A DNA stretch of 64,000 nt from Tritrichomonas musculus (lineage: Eukaryota > Parabasalia > Tritrichomonadida > Tritrichomonadidae). Positions 52,934 to 63,028 of this stretch are shown here, piece after piece. The DNA is taken from contig JAPFFF010000005.1 of assembly GCA_039105265.1 (NCBI GenBank), forward strand, positions 5,627,501-5,691,500, read 5' to 3'. The translations under genes were made by a program, and so were the position numbers. The notes below the pieces were generated by a model. The model had not been told where the DNA came from. It searched no databases and saw only the letters and a list, made by a program, of their open reading frames with translations. Within the stretch, counting starts at the first letter, position 1. Every line of letters begins with the position of its first letter.

Positions 52934-54133
52934 TCACCATTCTCTAAAAAAGTTCTGAATTCTTTGTAAAATTCCACCGCCTCTGGTTGTTGTTTGGCCT
53001 GCATTGGAAACAGTTTTAGTGGGGAATTTGATGAAGTTAGAGTTAATTGACATTCCGATAGATATAGCACTTCCAACTGCAATACCAAAAGCTAATGCAA
53101 CATAAGAAATCATTCGTGTATTTTTTTCATCATATTCTAAATTTTGTGTTTTTAAATTAATAGCGACCATTTCTGAATTCAAAACATCAACTTTATTTGA
53201 AATAGCTTGAACATCATATGAAACGACATCAAAATTATTTGTCAAAACATTTAAATCACTTCTCATCGTCGTGATGTTATCGGCAGTTATTATTTTTGAT
53301 GAAGTGATATTATAATCGGTATACAAAGTAGTTGCTGCATTTGGGTTTGGACTAACATCATAGAATTGAGATTTAATAATATAAGCAAAAGCATTTGTTT
53401 TTGAATCCCAATTGACTTCTTCTATTGAATTAATAATATCTTTTCTGAGATATAATTCAATATTTCTGTTATTGTCATCAATTAAACTATCTTCTAAATG
53501 TAATTCAAGGCTTTCAATTGTATCTTTCAGAGGAATAAGACCAAAATGTCCTCTTTTATTGACTGAATTAACAAAAACACCATTTGCTTTAAATGTATAA
53601 GCAACAGTAAATTGTGGATAACCAGGTGTTTCAATATTTAAATGGATTTCATCAATCTCTTCAATTTTGAAATTATTATTTGGATAATCATCACAAATTA
53701 TATTTAGTTTACCATTTGAATAATCTGGATATCTTTCATCTTTAACTATTTCTGAATCATCAAGAAACCAATATAAACTTTTTGGTTCAATTTTCGTGCC
53801 ATCTTTCTTAATTAATTCAAATTTTTTAGATGTATTTTGAAAAAGTCCATGAATTAAACTTTCTGGTGATGACTCACTTTTTGGGATTAATTTTTCATTT
53901 GCTTCAGTTTTCTTGATCATAATGAAAACAGAATTTGATGGTCTAGAAGATTCTGACATTTTTGTTCGATTCAATTTATTCACAACTTTCCCAACGATTC
54001 TTGCTTGAATATTATTGCCCATCCATTTTGTTCCATCCCAGGTTAAGACCCATTCATTTCCAAAACAATATTCTTTGAATTTAAATTGTAAATTGAGAGG
54101 TATTGTATAATCAGAAGGTATTTCAAAAATCAT
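52934..54133 (-). CDS. Polinton protein with C-terminal membrane segment
   Basis: 399 residues. The N-terminal 250 residues are beta-rich (PLNLQFKFKEYCFGNEWVLT, IEEIDEIHLNIETPGYPQFT), then a helical segment (DLNVLTNNFDVVSYDVQAIS) and one Gly/Ala-rich membrane helix near 345-367 (MISYVALAFGIAVGSAISIG), followed by a Gly/Arg tail. This could be a membrane-linked minor virion protein. It overlaps the next upstream gene by 4 bp (ATGA), typical of compact viral gene blocks. Confidence 0.45.
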   Translation of the reverse strand: MIFEIPSDYTIPLNLQFKFKEYCFGNEWVLTWDGTKWMGNNIQARIVGKVVNKLNRTKMSESSRPSNSVFIMIKKTEANEKLIPKSESSPESLIHGLFQNTSKKFELIKKDGTKIEPKSLYWFLDDSEIVKDERYPDYSNGKLNIICDDYPNNNFKIEEIDEIHLNIETPGYPQFTVAYTFKANGVFVNSVNKRGHFGLIPLKDTIESLELHLEDSLIDDNNRNIELYLRKDIINSIEEVNWDSKTNAFAYIIKSQFYDVSPNPNAATTLYTDYNITSSKIITADNITTMRSDLNVLTNNFDVVSYDVQAISNKVDVLNSEMVAINLKTQNLEYDEKNTRMISYVALAFGIAVGSAISIGMSINSNFIKFPTKTVSNAGQTTTRGGGILQRIQNFFREW

Positions 54134-54462
54134 TTTATAATAATCATTATCTTCTGAAATAATTGAAGGCTTATAGAAATAATGAACGTCACTTTTGTGT
54201 AATTGAGAGCATTATCTGCTTCAATTATTTTGCACTTAAAAACTGGTTTATTCGATTCAATTAAATCCTGACTTGTTTGATTCATTATACTCAAATCACC
54301 GTTCATCCATAACGTATATGGCACAATATTGAGACGCTCATCAAAAGCTATGAAAAATTGAGAGCTATCTTCAGAACATTTATTTGTATATCCTTTCGAT
54401 TCTTCATCATATTTTGATATATCTTGAATAATACAATGCATAATAACGCTAAAGATGGCCAT
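54130..54462 (-). CDS. Small Polinton protein
   Basis: 110 residues, MAIFSVIMHCIIQDISKYDE at the start; beta-rich with Cys residues and no recognised domain. It overlaps the following gene by 4 bp, so the two are probably expressed together. Confidence 0.35.
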   Translation of the reverse strand: MAIFSVIMHCIIQDISKYDEESKGYTNKCSEDSSQFFIAFDERLNIVPYTLWMNGDLSIMNQTSQDLIESNKPVFKCKIIEADNALNYTKVTFIISISLQLFQKIMIIIK

Positions 54463-54619
54463 CTTCTTTCAAAATATTGATATCATAGCTTTCTAATAAT
54501 TCATTTACTGAATTCACTCCTGAAATATTTGCTGGCAAATTAATATTAATATTAATATCTGCTATTTCATCTGATAATAATTTAATATCATCAACGGGAT
54601 CTACATGATGGCGCCAAAC

Positions 54620-55915
54620 CTATTCACCTCCATTTTGAACAATTTGGCCTTTTCCTAAAAATCGGCCTGAATTTAATAATTCAACCATAACTGACACATT
54701 CTCTGAATAGCTATTTCTCCAATTTCTGTCATAACCTCTATTTCTATATGATAACATCACCCACTCTTCTAAATAATCATCCCATACATAGTTATCAGGA
54801 AGAACAAATTCATGATTGGTTCTCCATCCAGCTTCAAAATTCTGTCCATGTTCTTGCCATTCTTGATCAAAAACATTCCAAACATAATTATCACCAAAAT
54901 GCTGTCTTTGATCTCTTTGCCATTCTAATTTTTCACTGTGATCTTGATTTGTATATGAGTTATAATTTGCATGAAATGTCCATTGATCATATCTATCACT
55001 CCAACGAAAATCACCACCATTTATTTGAGATGGCAACAGAAAGGTTGCTAATGCTGAACTAGGATTCGTTCTCCAGTCTGCATTTGATTCTTGAATACCA
55101 TTTTCTGCACCGATAGCAACCCATTCACCATGAAAAGTGTCAATGATACAATTGCGTGGCATATTTTGTGCAATAAGATTTGTTCGCCAACCAGATTGAA
55201 AATTAGAATTATTATGAAGAACCCAATGATCAGTTAATATGTCAAAAACATAATTTTCATCTCTTTGAAAAGAACGATCATGTGATGTGTCAATTACATT
55301 CACTTTTTCTTTCTTTTTTCGTCGTCTTTTTATCGTTGTGTTCACTTGAGTTGCTGCTTCTTGATATATTTCTGGTTGAAACATCGCATCAACAAAAGAG
55401 CCGACACTATTATCAATTATTAAATGATTTTGCTTTTGAATTAATTGTTGAATGTCAAGATGTTGTTGTTGAGAAATTTGGCCTATAAATCTTTGATTAT
55501 TATTATTATTATTATCATTACAATTGCATTCTCTTATATTTGAGACTCTTTCTTCTAAAACATTATGTTGCTGAATAATATTTCGAATATTTCTATTTGT
55601 TGTATCGATCCATCCCTGAAAACTAGGGTCTCTCATATCGTCATCATTATCATCATCATTATTATTATCATTTCCATTTCCATCAATAATAAAGCCATTA
55701 TTAATATCCAACAATTCACCTCTTTCAAAATTGCTAATGCTTAATGCTAAACGTCCATTTTCAATTTTTTTGGCACGAATCTTTTTGAATGCACTTGTGA
55801 TTTCCATGCCCATAATTCCTGAACCAAGAAGAACCAAAATAATAGTAAGGATACTTTTCATAAGCTCTGTTTGGTTTTCATAATATTTTTTCAAAAATTC
55901 ATAAGCACTTTTCAC
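54620..55915 (-). CDS. Polinton membrane protein with Trp-rich repeats
   Basis: About 431 residues visible. A membrane helix near the N-terminus (ILTIILVLLGSGIMGMEITS) is followed by an Asn/Asp-rich linker. The C-terminal 220 residues are built from about five units with paired Trp, such as DNYVWNVFDQEWQEHGQNFE/AGWRTN and DNYVWDDYLEEWVMLSYRNR, spaced about 40 residues apart. I do not know this repeat family. An exposed repeat domain anchored in a membrane or capsid is a reasonable guess. Its N-terminal boundary is uncertain. Confidence 0.45.
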   Translation of the reverse strand: MKSAYEFLKKYYENQTELMKSILTIILVLLGSGIMGMEITSAFKKIRAKKIENGRLALSISNFERGELLDINNGFIIDGNGNDNNNDDDNDDDMRDPSFQGWIDTTNRNIRNIIQQHNVLEERVSNIRECNCNDNNNNNNQRFIGQISQQQHLDIQQLIQKQNHLIIDNSVGSFVDAMFQPEIYQEAATQVNTTIKRRRKKKEKVNVIDTSHDRSFQRDENYVFDILTDHWVLHNNSNFQSGWRTNLIAQNMPRNCIIDTFHGEWVAIGAENGIQESNADWRTNPSSALATFLLPSQINGGDFRWSDRYDQWTFHANYNSYTNQDHSEKLEWQRDQRQHFGDNYVWNVFDQEWQEHGQNFEAGWRTNHEFVLPDNYVWDDYLEEWVMLSYRNRGYDRNWRNSYSENVSVMVELLNSGRFLGKGQIVQNGGE

Positions 55916-56115
55916 TTCAATAACGATATCACCCGTCGTTTCTATTGGATGATTGACAAATTGATAAACTGCATGGATAATTTTTTTGTGGATTTATCCC
56001 ATATTAATTGAACTGTACCGTTAAATATAGCAATAAATTTTTCTTCACCAAAGTTATTATATAAAAATGTTTGAATAGGAGCTTTATATTTGCTATTTTG
56101 AACTATTTCTTTCAG

Positions 56116-57621
56116 TCATTCCCATATTTTTTCCACTTCAACGACTTCTCCATGGTTTTGATCAAGGTCGGTGGCAAAACCGTATTCTTCACTAACCGCA
56201 TTTCCCGCTTTATCTATCATTGGAACAACTACTCCATCAAAAATCTCTTTAATCTTCTGTTTATTTATATTTTTGCATATCCATTCTTTCCATTCTTCAA
56301 AACTGCTTGTATTTGAAAAGTATTGTTTCAAAAAGTCGACAAAATTTTTGACAAAAACATGTTTTTGATCACTTGGCAAATTTTCATCATCTTGCGAAAC
56401 ATATGTTTTCTGAGATGTTTCTCCATCTTTACCAAAAACAGTCTGTTTTAAATTATTATAAACCTCTTTTAAGGATTTTTTATAAAAATTCTCCATTAAA
56501 TGATAGAGAAAATTCTGATTCTGTTTATCGGCCTTCTTCAATTTTTCAAAAACATTGGCTATATTATCATATTCGATTTCACCTTTATCGTTCACTATTT
56601 TTGTTTTTAAAGTTTTTGTCTCTATTTCATCTTTGGCTTCATTATATACTGTCACTTCTTGATTATTTAAGCCTTCCATAATATCTTCATGCATTTGAGA
56701 TATTGTTTCTGTGTTTGTGTTAATTGCATTGACCATTTGGTCAAAATTTGTGATAGGTTCTTCTTTGGTTTTCATTCTATTTTTGGTCAAAAATGATCCA
56801 TACCATGGTTCTGATTCTTTTTCGGTTTCTTCATACGTTATCACTTTTGCTTTTCCATCTGGTTTAATATTTGATGAACTGTCAAAACCGAAATCTTTCA
56901 AATTATTGAATGTTTTCATCCAATTATATAAATTTTCAAGAGTGATATTCAATGATTCAATAATCTCATTAATTGTGGCTACTTTTTCTTTTTCATAATA
57001 GCATCGTTTATCCTCCCAATAATCCAAAAGTTGAGCACCATCCTCTTTTTTAAGGGGGAGCATTTTCAATAGTTTATTATCTGGGCTGATAACCGTCATA
57101 GCCCTTGAATGTTTAATAAACTGATTGAGTACTCTTATTAATTGATTATATGTCTTTATTGAATTGTTTTCTGTTGAGATATAATATTTATTCTTTTGAT
57201 CAAAATCTAATCCTTTCAATGTTAAGTCTGAAATTTCACGGTTTACATCAAAAGTTGCGTCTATTTTCAATTGATTTAGAGAGTTTTGAATAGCATCTGA
57301 ATTATCATTCAAACATTTATAAAGCTGTTCTAAGGTGAAAGCATTGGTCAATTTGCTATTCACCTTGATCTGTCCTGTTGGATAAATATTGACCTTATTT
57401 AAGTTTTTTATATCTCCTGGTTTTATACCTGCACCTGCGGTTATATAAGCATCTATCTCTGTTTTATTATAAATGCTATTGAATAAAACTGCAGAACCAT
57501 CTTCATCTTCTATTTGAACAATTTTATTTCCATTCTCATCTTCTCCGACTTTGATTTCTATTCCATTTGATTTTAATGTCTTAGCCTCACTTGATTGAAT
57601 TGAGTATAAACCAATCGACAT
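56116..57621 (-). CDS. Large Polinton protein of unknown function
   Basis: 501 residues starting MSIGLYSIQSSEAKTLKSNG. The N-terminal part (GIEIKVGEDENGNKIVQIED, SAVLFNSIYNKTEIDAYITA) resembles the short beta modules found in phage and virus tail-fibre proteins. The rest is long alpha-helical (LYKCLNDNSDAIQNSLNQLK, NTETISQMHEDIMEGLNNQE). No known capsid fold is recognised by eye. It lies next to and divergent from the probable penton gene. Confidence 0.4.
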   Translation of the reverse strand: MSIGLYSIQSSEAKTLKSNGIEIKVGEDENGNKIVQIEDEDGSAVLFNSIYNKTEIDAYITAGAGIKPGDIKNLNKVNIYPTGQIKVNSKLTNAFTLEQLYKCLNDNSDAIQNSLNQLKIDATFDVNREISDLTLKGLDFDQKNKYYISTENNSIKTYNQLIRVLNQFIKHSRAMTVISPDNKLLKMLPLKKEDGAQLLDYWEDKRCYYEKEKVATINEIIESLNITLENLYNWMKTFNNLKDFGFDSSSNIKPDGKAKVITYEETEKESEPWYGSFLTKNRMKTKEEPITNFDQMVNAINTNTETISQMHEDIMEGLNNQEVTVYNEAKDEIETKTLKTKIVNDKGEIEYDNIANVFEKLKKADKQNQNFLYHLMENFYKKSLKEVYNNLKQTVFGKDGETSQKTYVSQDDENLPSDQKHVFVKNFVDFLKQYFSNTSSFEEWKEWICKNINKQKIKEIFDGVVVPMIDKAGNAVSEEYGFATDLDQNHGEVVEVEKIWE

Positions 57622-57637
57622 ATTTAATAATAAATAA

Positions 57638-58375
57638 ATGTTAATTTCTATGCAAAGCCGTGATTCACAAAAATATCATACTGTGTCTTTGACGATGAAT
57701 ATACCTTGGAAATGCAGCTATGTAAAATATTATGTGTCTTCTATAAACACTAATTCAAACATATTATTAAGTACAAAAGATGATTATATGAAATATCAAG
57801 TTGGCAAAACCGTTCATACTATTGAATTTTCTGAGTCCTATCTTTATTCTATCAAACAATTTGAACAAATTTTTAGTCAGAAAAGTGAATTAGCATGGGA
57901 ATATGATAAAAATAAATATACATTTAAGATAACAGCAAGTTTGAAAACAACAATTACATCAATATCTCACAGAGCAGCATTATTGACTGGATTATATAAC
58001 ACTCCGTTGCCTTTGACAATTGAGCCTAAAGAACCCTTTATTGTGCCAGATTTGCCGATCATAACTCATACAACACTTTATTTAGTCTCTTTACAAGGTA
58101 ATCCGATGTATTCAGCTATTGGAGATCAAGAGTATACTCCTTCAGTTATAGGAAATATAAACATAATGGCTATAGACGGCAAGCCACTGATTTATGAATT
58201 TGAGAAAGAAGGAAAACCGATAAAAATAAAAACAAACACAGATAGGTTAAAATATTTAGAATTAAGTTTAGTCGATTTCCAATTTCAGCATATCGCTTTA
58301 AAAAGTCCTTTGTTTGTTTCAATTAAAGTAAAGCCAGCTAAAGATGCAGACGTTAAGGATGTGTTAACTAAATGA
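57638..58375 (+). CDS. Probable Polinton penton (minor capsid) protein
   Basis: 245 residues, beta-rich throughout. The middle has TTLYLVSLQGNPMYSAIGDQ and the C-terminal segment runs LELSLVDFQFQHIALKSPLF then VSIKVKP. A final strand with LxSPLxxxI is a feature I associate with Polinton minor capsid (penton) jelly rolls, and the length fits a single jelly roll. It is the only plus-strand gene of this Polinton in view and overlaps the 3' end of the polymerase by 12 bp. Structure prediction would settle it. Confidence 0.5.
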   Translation: MLISMQSRDSQKYHTVSLTMNIPWKCSYVKYYVSSINTNSNILLSTKDDYMKYQVGKTVHTIEFSESYLYSIKQFEQIFSQKSELAWEYDKNKYTFKITASLKTTITSISHRAALLTGLYNTPLPLTIEPKEPFIVPDLPIITHTTLYLVSLQGNPMYSAIGDQEYTPSVIGNINIMAIDGKPLIYEFEKEGKPIKIKTNTDRLKYLELSLVDFQFQHIALKSPLFVSIKVKPAKDADVKDVLTK

Positions 58376-59954
58376 ATTTAAGGGTCCTGCTAAACTTTTT
58401 GAGATTAGTCTGCTGAAAAGTTTGAGTTTTTCTGAATGCATTTGTCCATCTAATAAATTGAACTCCATTTTGGCCCCAGCATGCAATTTTTCATAGAGTT
58501 CTTCAATTGTGATGCCCATTCGTTTACATTTATTAATGATCACTTGATGAGGAATGCCCTTGAGTCTTATATGATATCCTTCTTTTCCTTCTTCATCGAC
58601 TAAGATATCTAAATAACTTTTCTTGCCTAATGCGATCAGTTTTCGTGAATGTATTTGGCCTACTGCACCCTCAAAACCGTCAAAATCATTATGAAATTGA
58701 CACATGTTTTCACCTATTAATTCAGCATTATATTTCTCCTTAAAGATCTCTGCCACTTTTTTCACATCATCTTCATATAGGTGCATGCTATCGGTATCTT
58801 GATAGAATATTTCAATCCCATTTTGTTCTGCACTAGACATAACACGATTCATCAAAAGTTTTGACCATGAAAGAACGCTAGCACCAAATTGTGGGAGATT
58901 GAAATGATCATTGATCGGCTTCAGCTTTTTCACATAGCATCTATCAATTGTCGGTTCATCATAGATTTCTGTGATAAAGTTATAATTGCGCCAAATGTAT
59001 TTCATTAGCTCATCTCTGGGCACACTTTTTGTTTCTGTTTTCATCGCTTTCAATATTGATTTGCCATAGATTGAATTCAATAGCAATTTGATCGTTGACT
59101 GCAGTGGATTCTTCTCTTTCTTATATTTGAGTCTTAAATTAAATAATCCAAGAATGAATTCATTGATCTTCTTATTAAATCCTTCATCAAAATAGTAGCC
59201 ACGAATGATTTCGTATTTGAAATCATAGAACTCTATCAAATCCATTTGTGCAATCTTATCAATATAAAAATTGCTAACGAGATCATTGTCAAATATTTTT
59301 GAGCTCTTATCATTTCGTCTAAAGACTTGCCCGAATTTATTTCAATAAAAAAGTGTCATATTTCATCAATTGATCATGGTCTATATTTTGAGGCAAAATT
59401 TTCGGTTTTCCTTTAGCAACACCATCCATTACATACATAGCTGAAGGATAAAGGCTAACTGCATCAAAATCTTGTATTCTTCCTTCTATATATTGCTTTT
59501 GATTTGATGCTGTCATTGTTCTTCCTCCGCTGACACATCTTTGAATAAAGTTTTGCGGTTTGCCACTTATTTGATAACAACCGTCAAAACATCCATATTT
59601 ATTGGCGAAATGATAACCGATAGATGAGATTGAAATAAAGTTATTAACACCTAACATTTCTGTACCTGTTTGTTTGAATACTTCTTTCAAATCTTTATCA
59701 AATTTTTCAAGCCCTTTCATTAGAACGATACAATCCTTAAAACAATAGAACTTTGCATATTTTATAATATTAATTGAATCATTTTTTTATTTGTATGCTT
59801 CACTTATTTTGGCATTTTCTAGGATTTGTTTGCTTTCATCTTTGCCATCGTTCTCTTTTCTATACTGCTCATAGAATTCATTGATCGGCAGAACAGCTTT
59901 TTGAATGTTTTCCTTAGTGAATATTTTGTATGCCATAACCTCTTTATGCACATC

Positions 59955-62900
59955 AAAGGTAGTGACACGAATAACTTTTTGAATAGGTTAAAAATGAGTT
60001 ATCAAAAAGTGGGAAATAAAATACCTTTATTGTAAAAAATAAGTATTAATTTTAGCATTGAAGTAAAAAAATAAAAAATATAACTATTTCTTTTTATATA
60101 GTTTTGCTAATGAAGAAAAATCTTTGAAAATATAAAAAATCAACGGATGAAAAAAAGGCATTCATTTCAAATGAATAAAAGCATTATCAAAACAATTTTA
60201 ATTTAATATCATATTATATATTATAAATTTTTATTTTCCCATCCGTTTTAGCAAGATGTCATTTATATAAATGTATAAAAATGTTTTTATACGTTTCTAT
60301 TTTAAAACAAAAACGTATGAAAAATTAAACGTTTTGAATTGGCTGTTTATTATTATATTTCATATTTATGAGCCGAAGTGTTCCCAGTACACCGCGTAAA
60401 AGTCCGCAAGAATTAAAGAATTATCGTCTCTTAGACGAACTAAATGATCTTGCCAAAGTACAACCACGGAGTCGTTTCTATTCACATGAAATAATATTAT
60501 TTTCATGCGGACTATTTGCAATTGGATTATCAGCATATTTATATGTTCAACACTATCTACCTTTGCCACACATTAGAACCGTTTATCGCAGACAAAGCGA
60601 GTATCTAACTATAAAACCAGATATGTTATTAAATATTTCAAATGTACCAGAAATAATAAATCAATACAAAGATTTTTTAAATGAAACCAAAAACCAGACC
60701 AAAAATGATTTTATAATAGCTGTTGATGCGCTTTCAACTTCTCCTTTTGTTAATATCGATAAAAAACGCAACATTACAGGCTTATTACCAAATGATATTA
60801 CTATTCAAGAATCTTATTTGCTCGAAACATCGTTTGATAAGTTTGAAAAATTTATTCAAAGTAATTCAAACAAAATTATTAATTCACTTTTTGTATTTGC
60901 TCTTCATCCTTTGAATCATGAGTTACCTACTTTTTTTATACATGTGTATCCTTCGAATAACGGAAAAGGAAATAACTTTACAACAGAAATTTTGCATATT
61001 TTAGCTTATAAATGCAAACAACAAAATTTAAATATAATTGGCTTTTCAAGTGATGGTGATAACGCTCTATCTCCATATCATCAAAAAAATATTGAAAGAT
61101 TTGAAAAATTTGATTTTGATATAACCGAAAATTTTTTATATTTTTCAGATGTACTCCACATTTTGAAAAGAGGTAGATACCATTTTGTGAAAAAATTGCA
61201 TAAAAATGATGCATTGCATTCAAAAATTGATGAATTACGTATTTTATTCAATTTACCATATGAAATATTTTCAAATGCAAGCTATACAAAAATGCATGAA
61301 AGCCTTGCTGTCAGATTATTTACATCACAAAATATCATTATTTTATATAACAAAACTTTGATTGATGAACTAATTTATTTTCTTCCTTTTGTTTCATTGA
61401 ATGAAGCAGTTAGTAACCGACAGCTGTCTCAATCAGAAAGGATATATATGCTAGATATCATAAAATATTTTTGTAAATATTTAAACAAAAATAATCAGAT
61501 TAGATTAAAACCAAAATATTTAATTAAACCAAATATTATAACCGATATACTATCAACAGTATATTCATTCAAATATTTGTTAACACATTTTACTGGAAAT
61601 ATTGACCTTAACCGTTGCTCAACCGCTCCTCTTGAGCATAATTTCGGAATAGCCCGAATGAGCTGCAGGGACAACAATCGAATGGAGAGATTGCTCCTGC
61701 AGTTTTCACGGATAGATGTAAGGCGATTAAAGAAGGAATTTATTTTTAATCGCACCATGAACTATAGAGTGACCAATCATGGCGCAATCGTTTCTCTTAT
61801 TTCTTTAAATGACGATTTTCCATTCAATAAAATTGAAATAAATAATGGAATTAAATCATTTTTCAAATCAAAAAATATTAAATTTATATTAGAGTCAATA
61901 GGAAAAATTGTTAACCATTTTGAAAAAATGGAAGAAAAATTGGTCCCTTCATCAAGATACATCTGCAAGTCATCAGACGTATTTGTAAATCCTAGTTCGG
62001 TAACAAGAATTCAATCAAGATATAAAAACGATCTCGGGAAACGATGCAAATGGAGTTCTGCCGAAGAAGAGCTTCTCATTAGACTCAGTAAAGATATGGG
62101 AAGTAATTGCTCAAAGTTATCCAAATATTTCGATGAACGAAAGCCAATTGCTGTCTACCAAAAGGCAACTCAGTTTTATAAAAAGAAAAAAATCGATCAA
62201 AAACCATTTTTTAAAGTAAAAAATACAATTTATTTTAATCATTAATAAAAAAGAGTTTTTATCTCCATATCTTTATTTTTTTTATGTATTTTTATATTCC
62301 ATCATCATTATAATTCTTTTCAAAAATTTCCAAATTTTCATAAAATTGATAAATAATATCGAATCATATATCCAAATATTTAATTTTTTAGAATCATTGA
62401 CAAAATAAAAACAAAAACCGAAAAAAGATTAAAATTTGATCACAATTTTTTAGCCAAATATTTAATGCTTCTAAACTTATACACATTAGTGTTTAATTTA
62501 CATTTATATATTACGGTGATTTCTTAACTTGAGTTTTTTTTTTTTTAATCAAAAAAAGATATTTGTGATTCTTTCTGATATTTGTCCAGGAAATGTTTTT
62601 ATTCTTTTTATAATCACATAATAAATTATAAATTACTCAAATTAAATCAAAATATATGGCAAAAACTAAAGATCTAATTTGAATAAAAAAAATTTTTTGT
62701 AGATATGATATGTGATTACCTTACTTGCGTTGATGTATTATAAAGCAACGTTTTTATCAAACGCATCATCTTTATATTGAGTCCAGGAAGTTAAATATTA
62801 TAGAATATGATAATTTGTAAAAACAAAAAAGAATTTTACCTGTGAATTGCAAAATATATTTAAAAATTTTAATTTATTATTTAATAATTTTGCTCATAAT

Positions 62901-63020
62901 TTATAATATAATCGAAAAAAAACTATTTTTTTTATAAAAGATTTTTTATTGAAAAAAAATAAAAGCATTGAATTTTTTTGTGAATAAACGATCAAAAATT
63001 TGAATGGTGTCACTACCTTT
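59955..63020 (+). mobile_element. P-superfamily-like DNA transposon, complete, 3,066 bp
   Basis: Terminal inverted repeats AAAGGTAGTGACAC (14 bp perfect, then partial similarity) at 59,955-59,968 and 63,007-63,020. They are flanked by a perfect 8-bp target duplication TGCACATC (59,947-59,954 and 63,021-63,028) that lies in the polymerase coding sequence. One transposase gene on the plus strand (60,368-62,245). Eight-base duplications are the rule for P elements (and hAT); the protein favours P. Perfect duplication and an open gene indicate a recent insertion. Confidence 0.9.
60368..62245 (+). CDS. P-element/THAP9-like transposase with C-terminal SANT/Myb domain
   Basis: 625 residues from ATG 60,368. 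Residues 36-75 (RFYSHEIILFSCGLFAIGLS, AYLYVQHYLPLPHIRTVYRR) match the helix-turn-helix segment found in THAP9 and P-element transposases (YSP...LxxxSPxAYxxxR...LPxPxTL). The RNase H-like core follows: candidate catalytic Asp120 (IIAVDALSTSP), Asp229/231 (GFSSDGDNALSP), a DVLHILKRGR motif (261-270) and Glu423 (TAPLEHNFGIARM). At 559-606 is a SANT/Myb-like helix-turn-helix (RCKWSSAEEELLIRLSKDMG), where P elements of animals instead have an N-terminal THAP zinc finger. No THAP domain is seen. The frame is fully open, so the enzyme may be functional; the assignment of catalytic residues is inference. Confidence 0.7.
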   Translation: MSRSVPSTPRKSPQELKNYRLLDELNDLAKVQPRSRFYSHEIILFSCGLFAIGLSAYLYVQHYLPLPHIRTVYRRQSEYLTIKPDMLLNISNVPEIINQYKDFLNETKNQTKNDFIIAVDALSTSPFVNIDKKRNITGLLPNDITIQESYLLETSFDKFEKFIQSNSNKIINSLFVFALHPLNHELPTFFIHVYPSNNGKGNNFTTEILHILAYKCKQQNLNIIGFSSDGDNALSPYHQKNIERFEKFDFDITENFLYFSDVLHILKRGRYHFVKKLHKNDALHSKIDELRILFNLPYEIFSNASYTKMHESLAVRLFTSQNIIILYNKTLIDELIYFLPFVSLNEAVSNRQLSQSERIYMLDIIKYFCKYLNKNNQIRLKPKYLIKPNIITDILSTVYSFKYLLTHFTGNIDLNRCSTAPLEHNFGIARMSCRDNNRMERLLLQFSRIDVRRLKKEFIFNRTMNYRVTNHGAIVSLISLNDDFPFNKIEINNGIKSFFKSKNIKFILESIGKIVNHFEKMEEKLVPSSRYICKSSDVFVNPSSVTRIQSRYKNDLGKRCKWSSAEEELLIRLSKDMGSNCSKLSKYFDERKPIAVYQKATQFYKKKKIDQKPFFKVKNTIYFNH

Positions 63021-63028
63021 TGCACATC
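63021..63028 (+). repeat. Target duplication TGCACATC (right copy)
   Basis: Direct repeat of 59,947-59,954, marking the insertion site of the P-like transposon in the Polinton polymerase. Confidence 0.9.
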
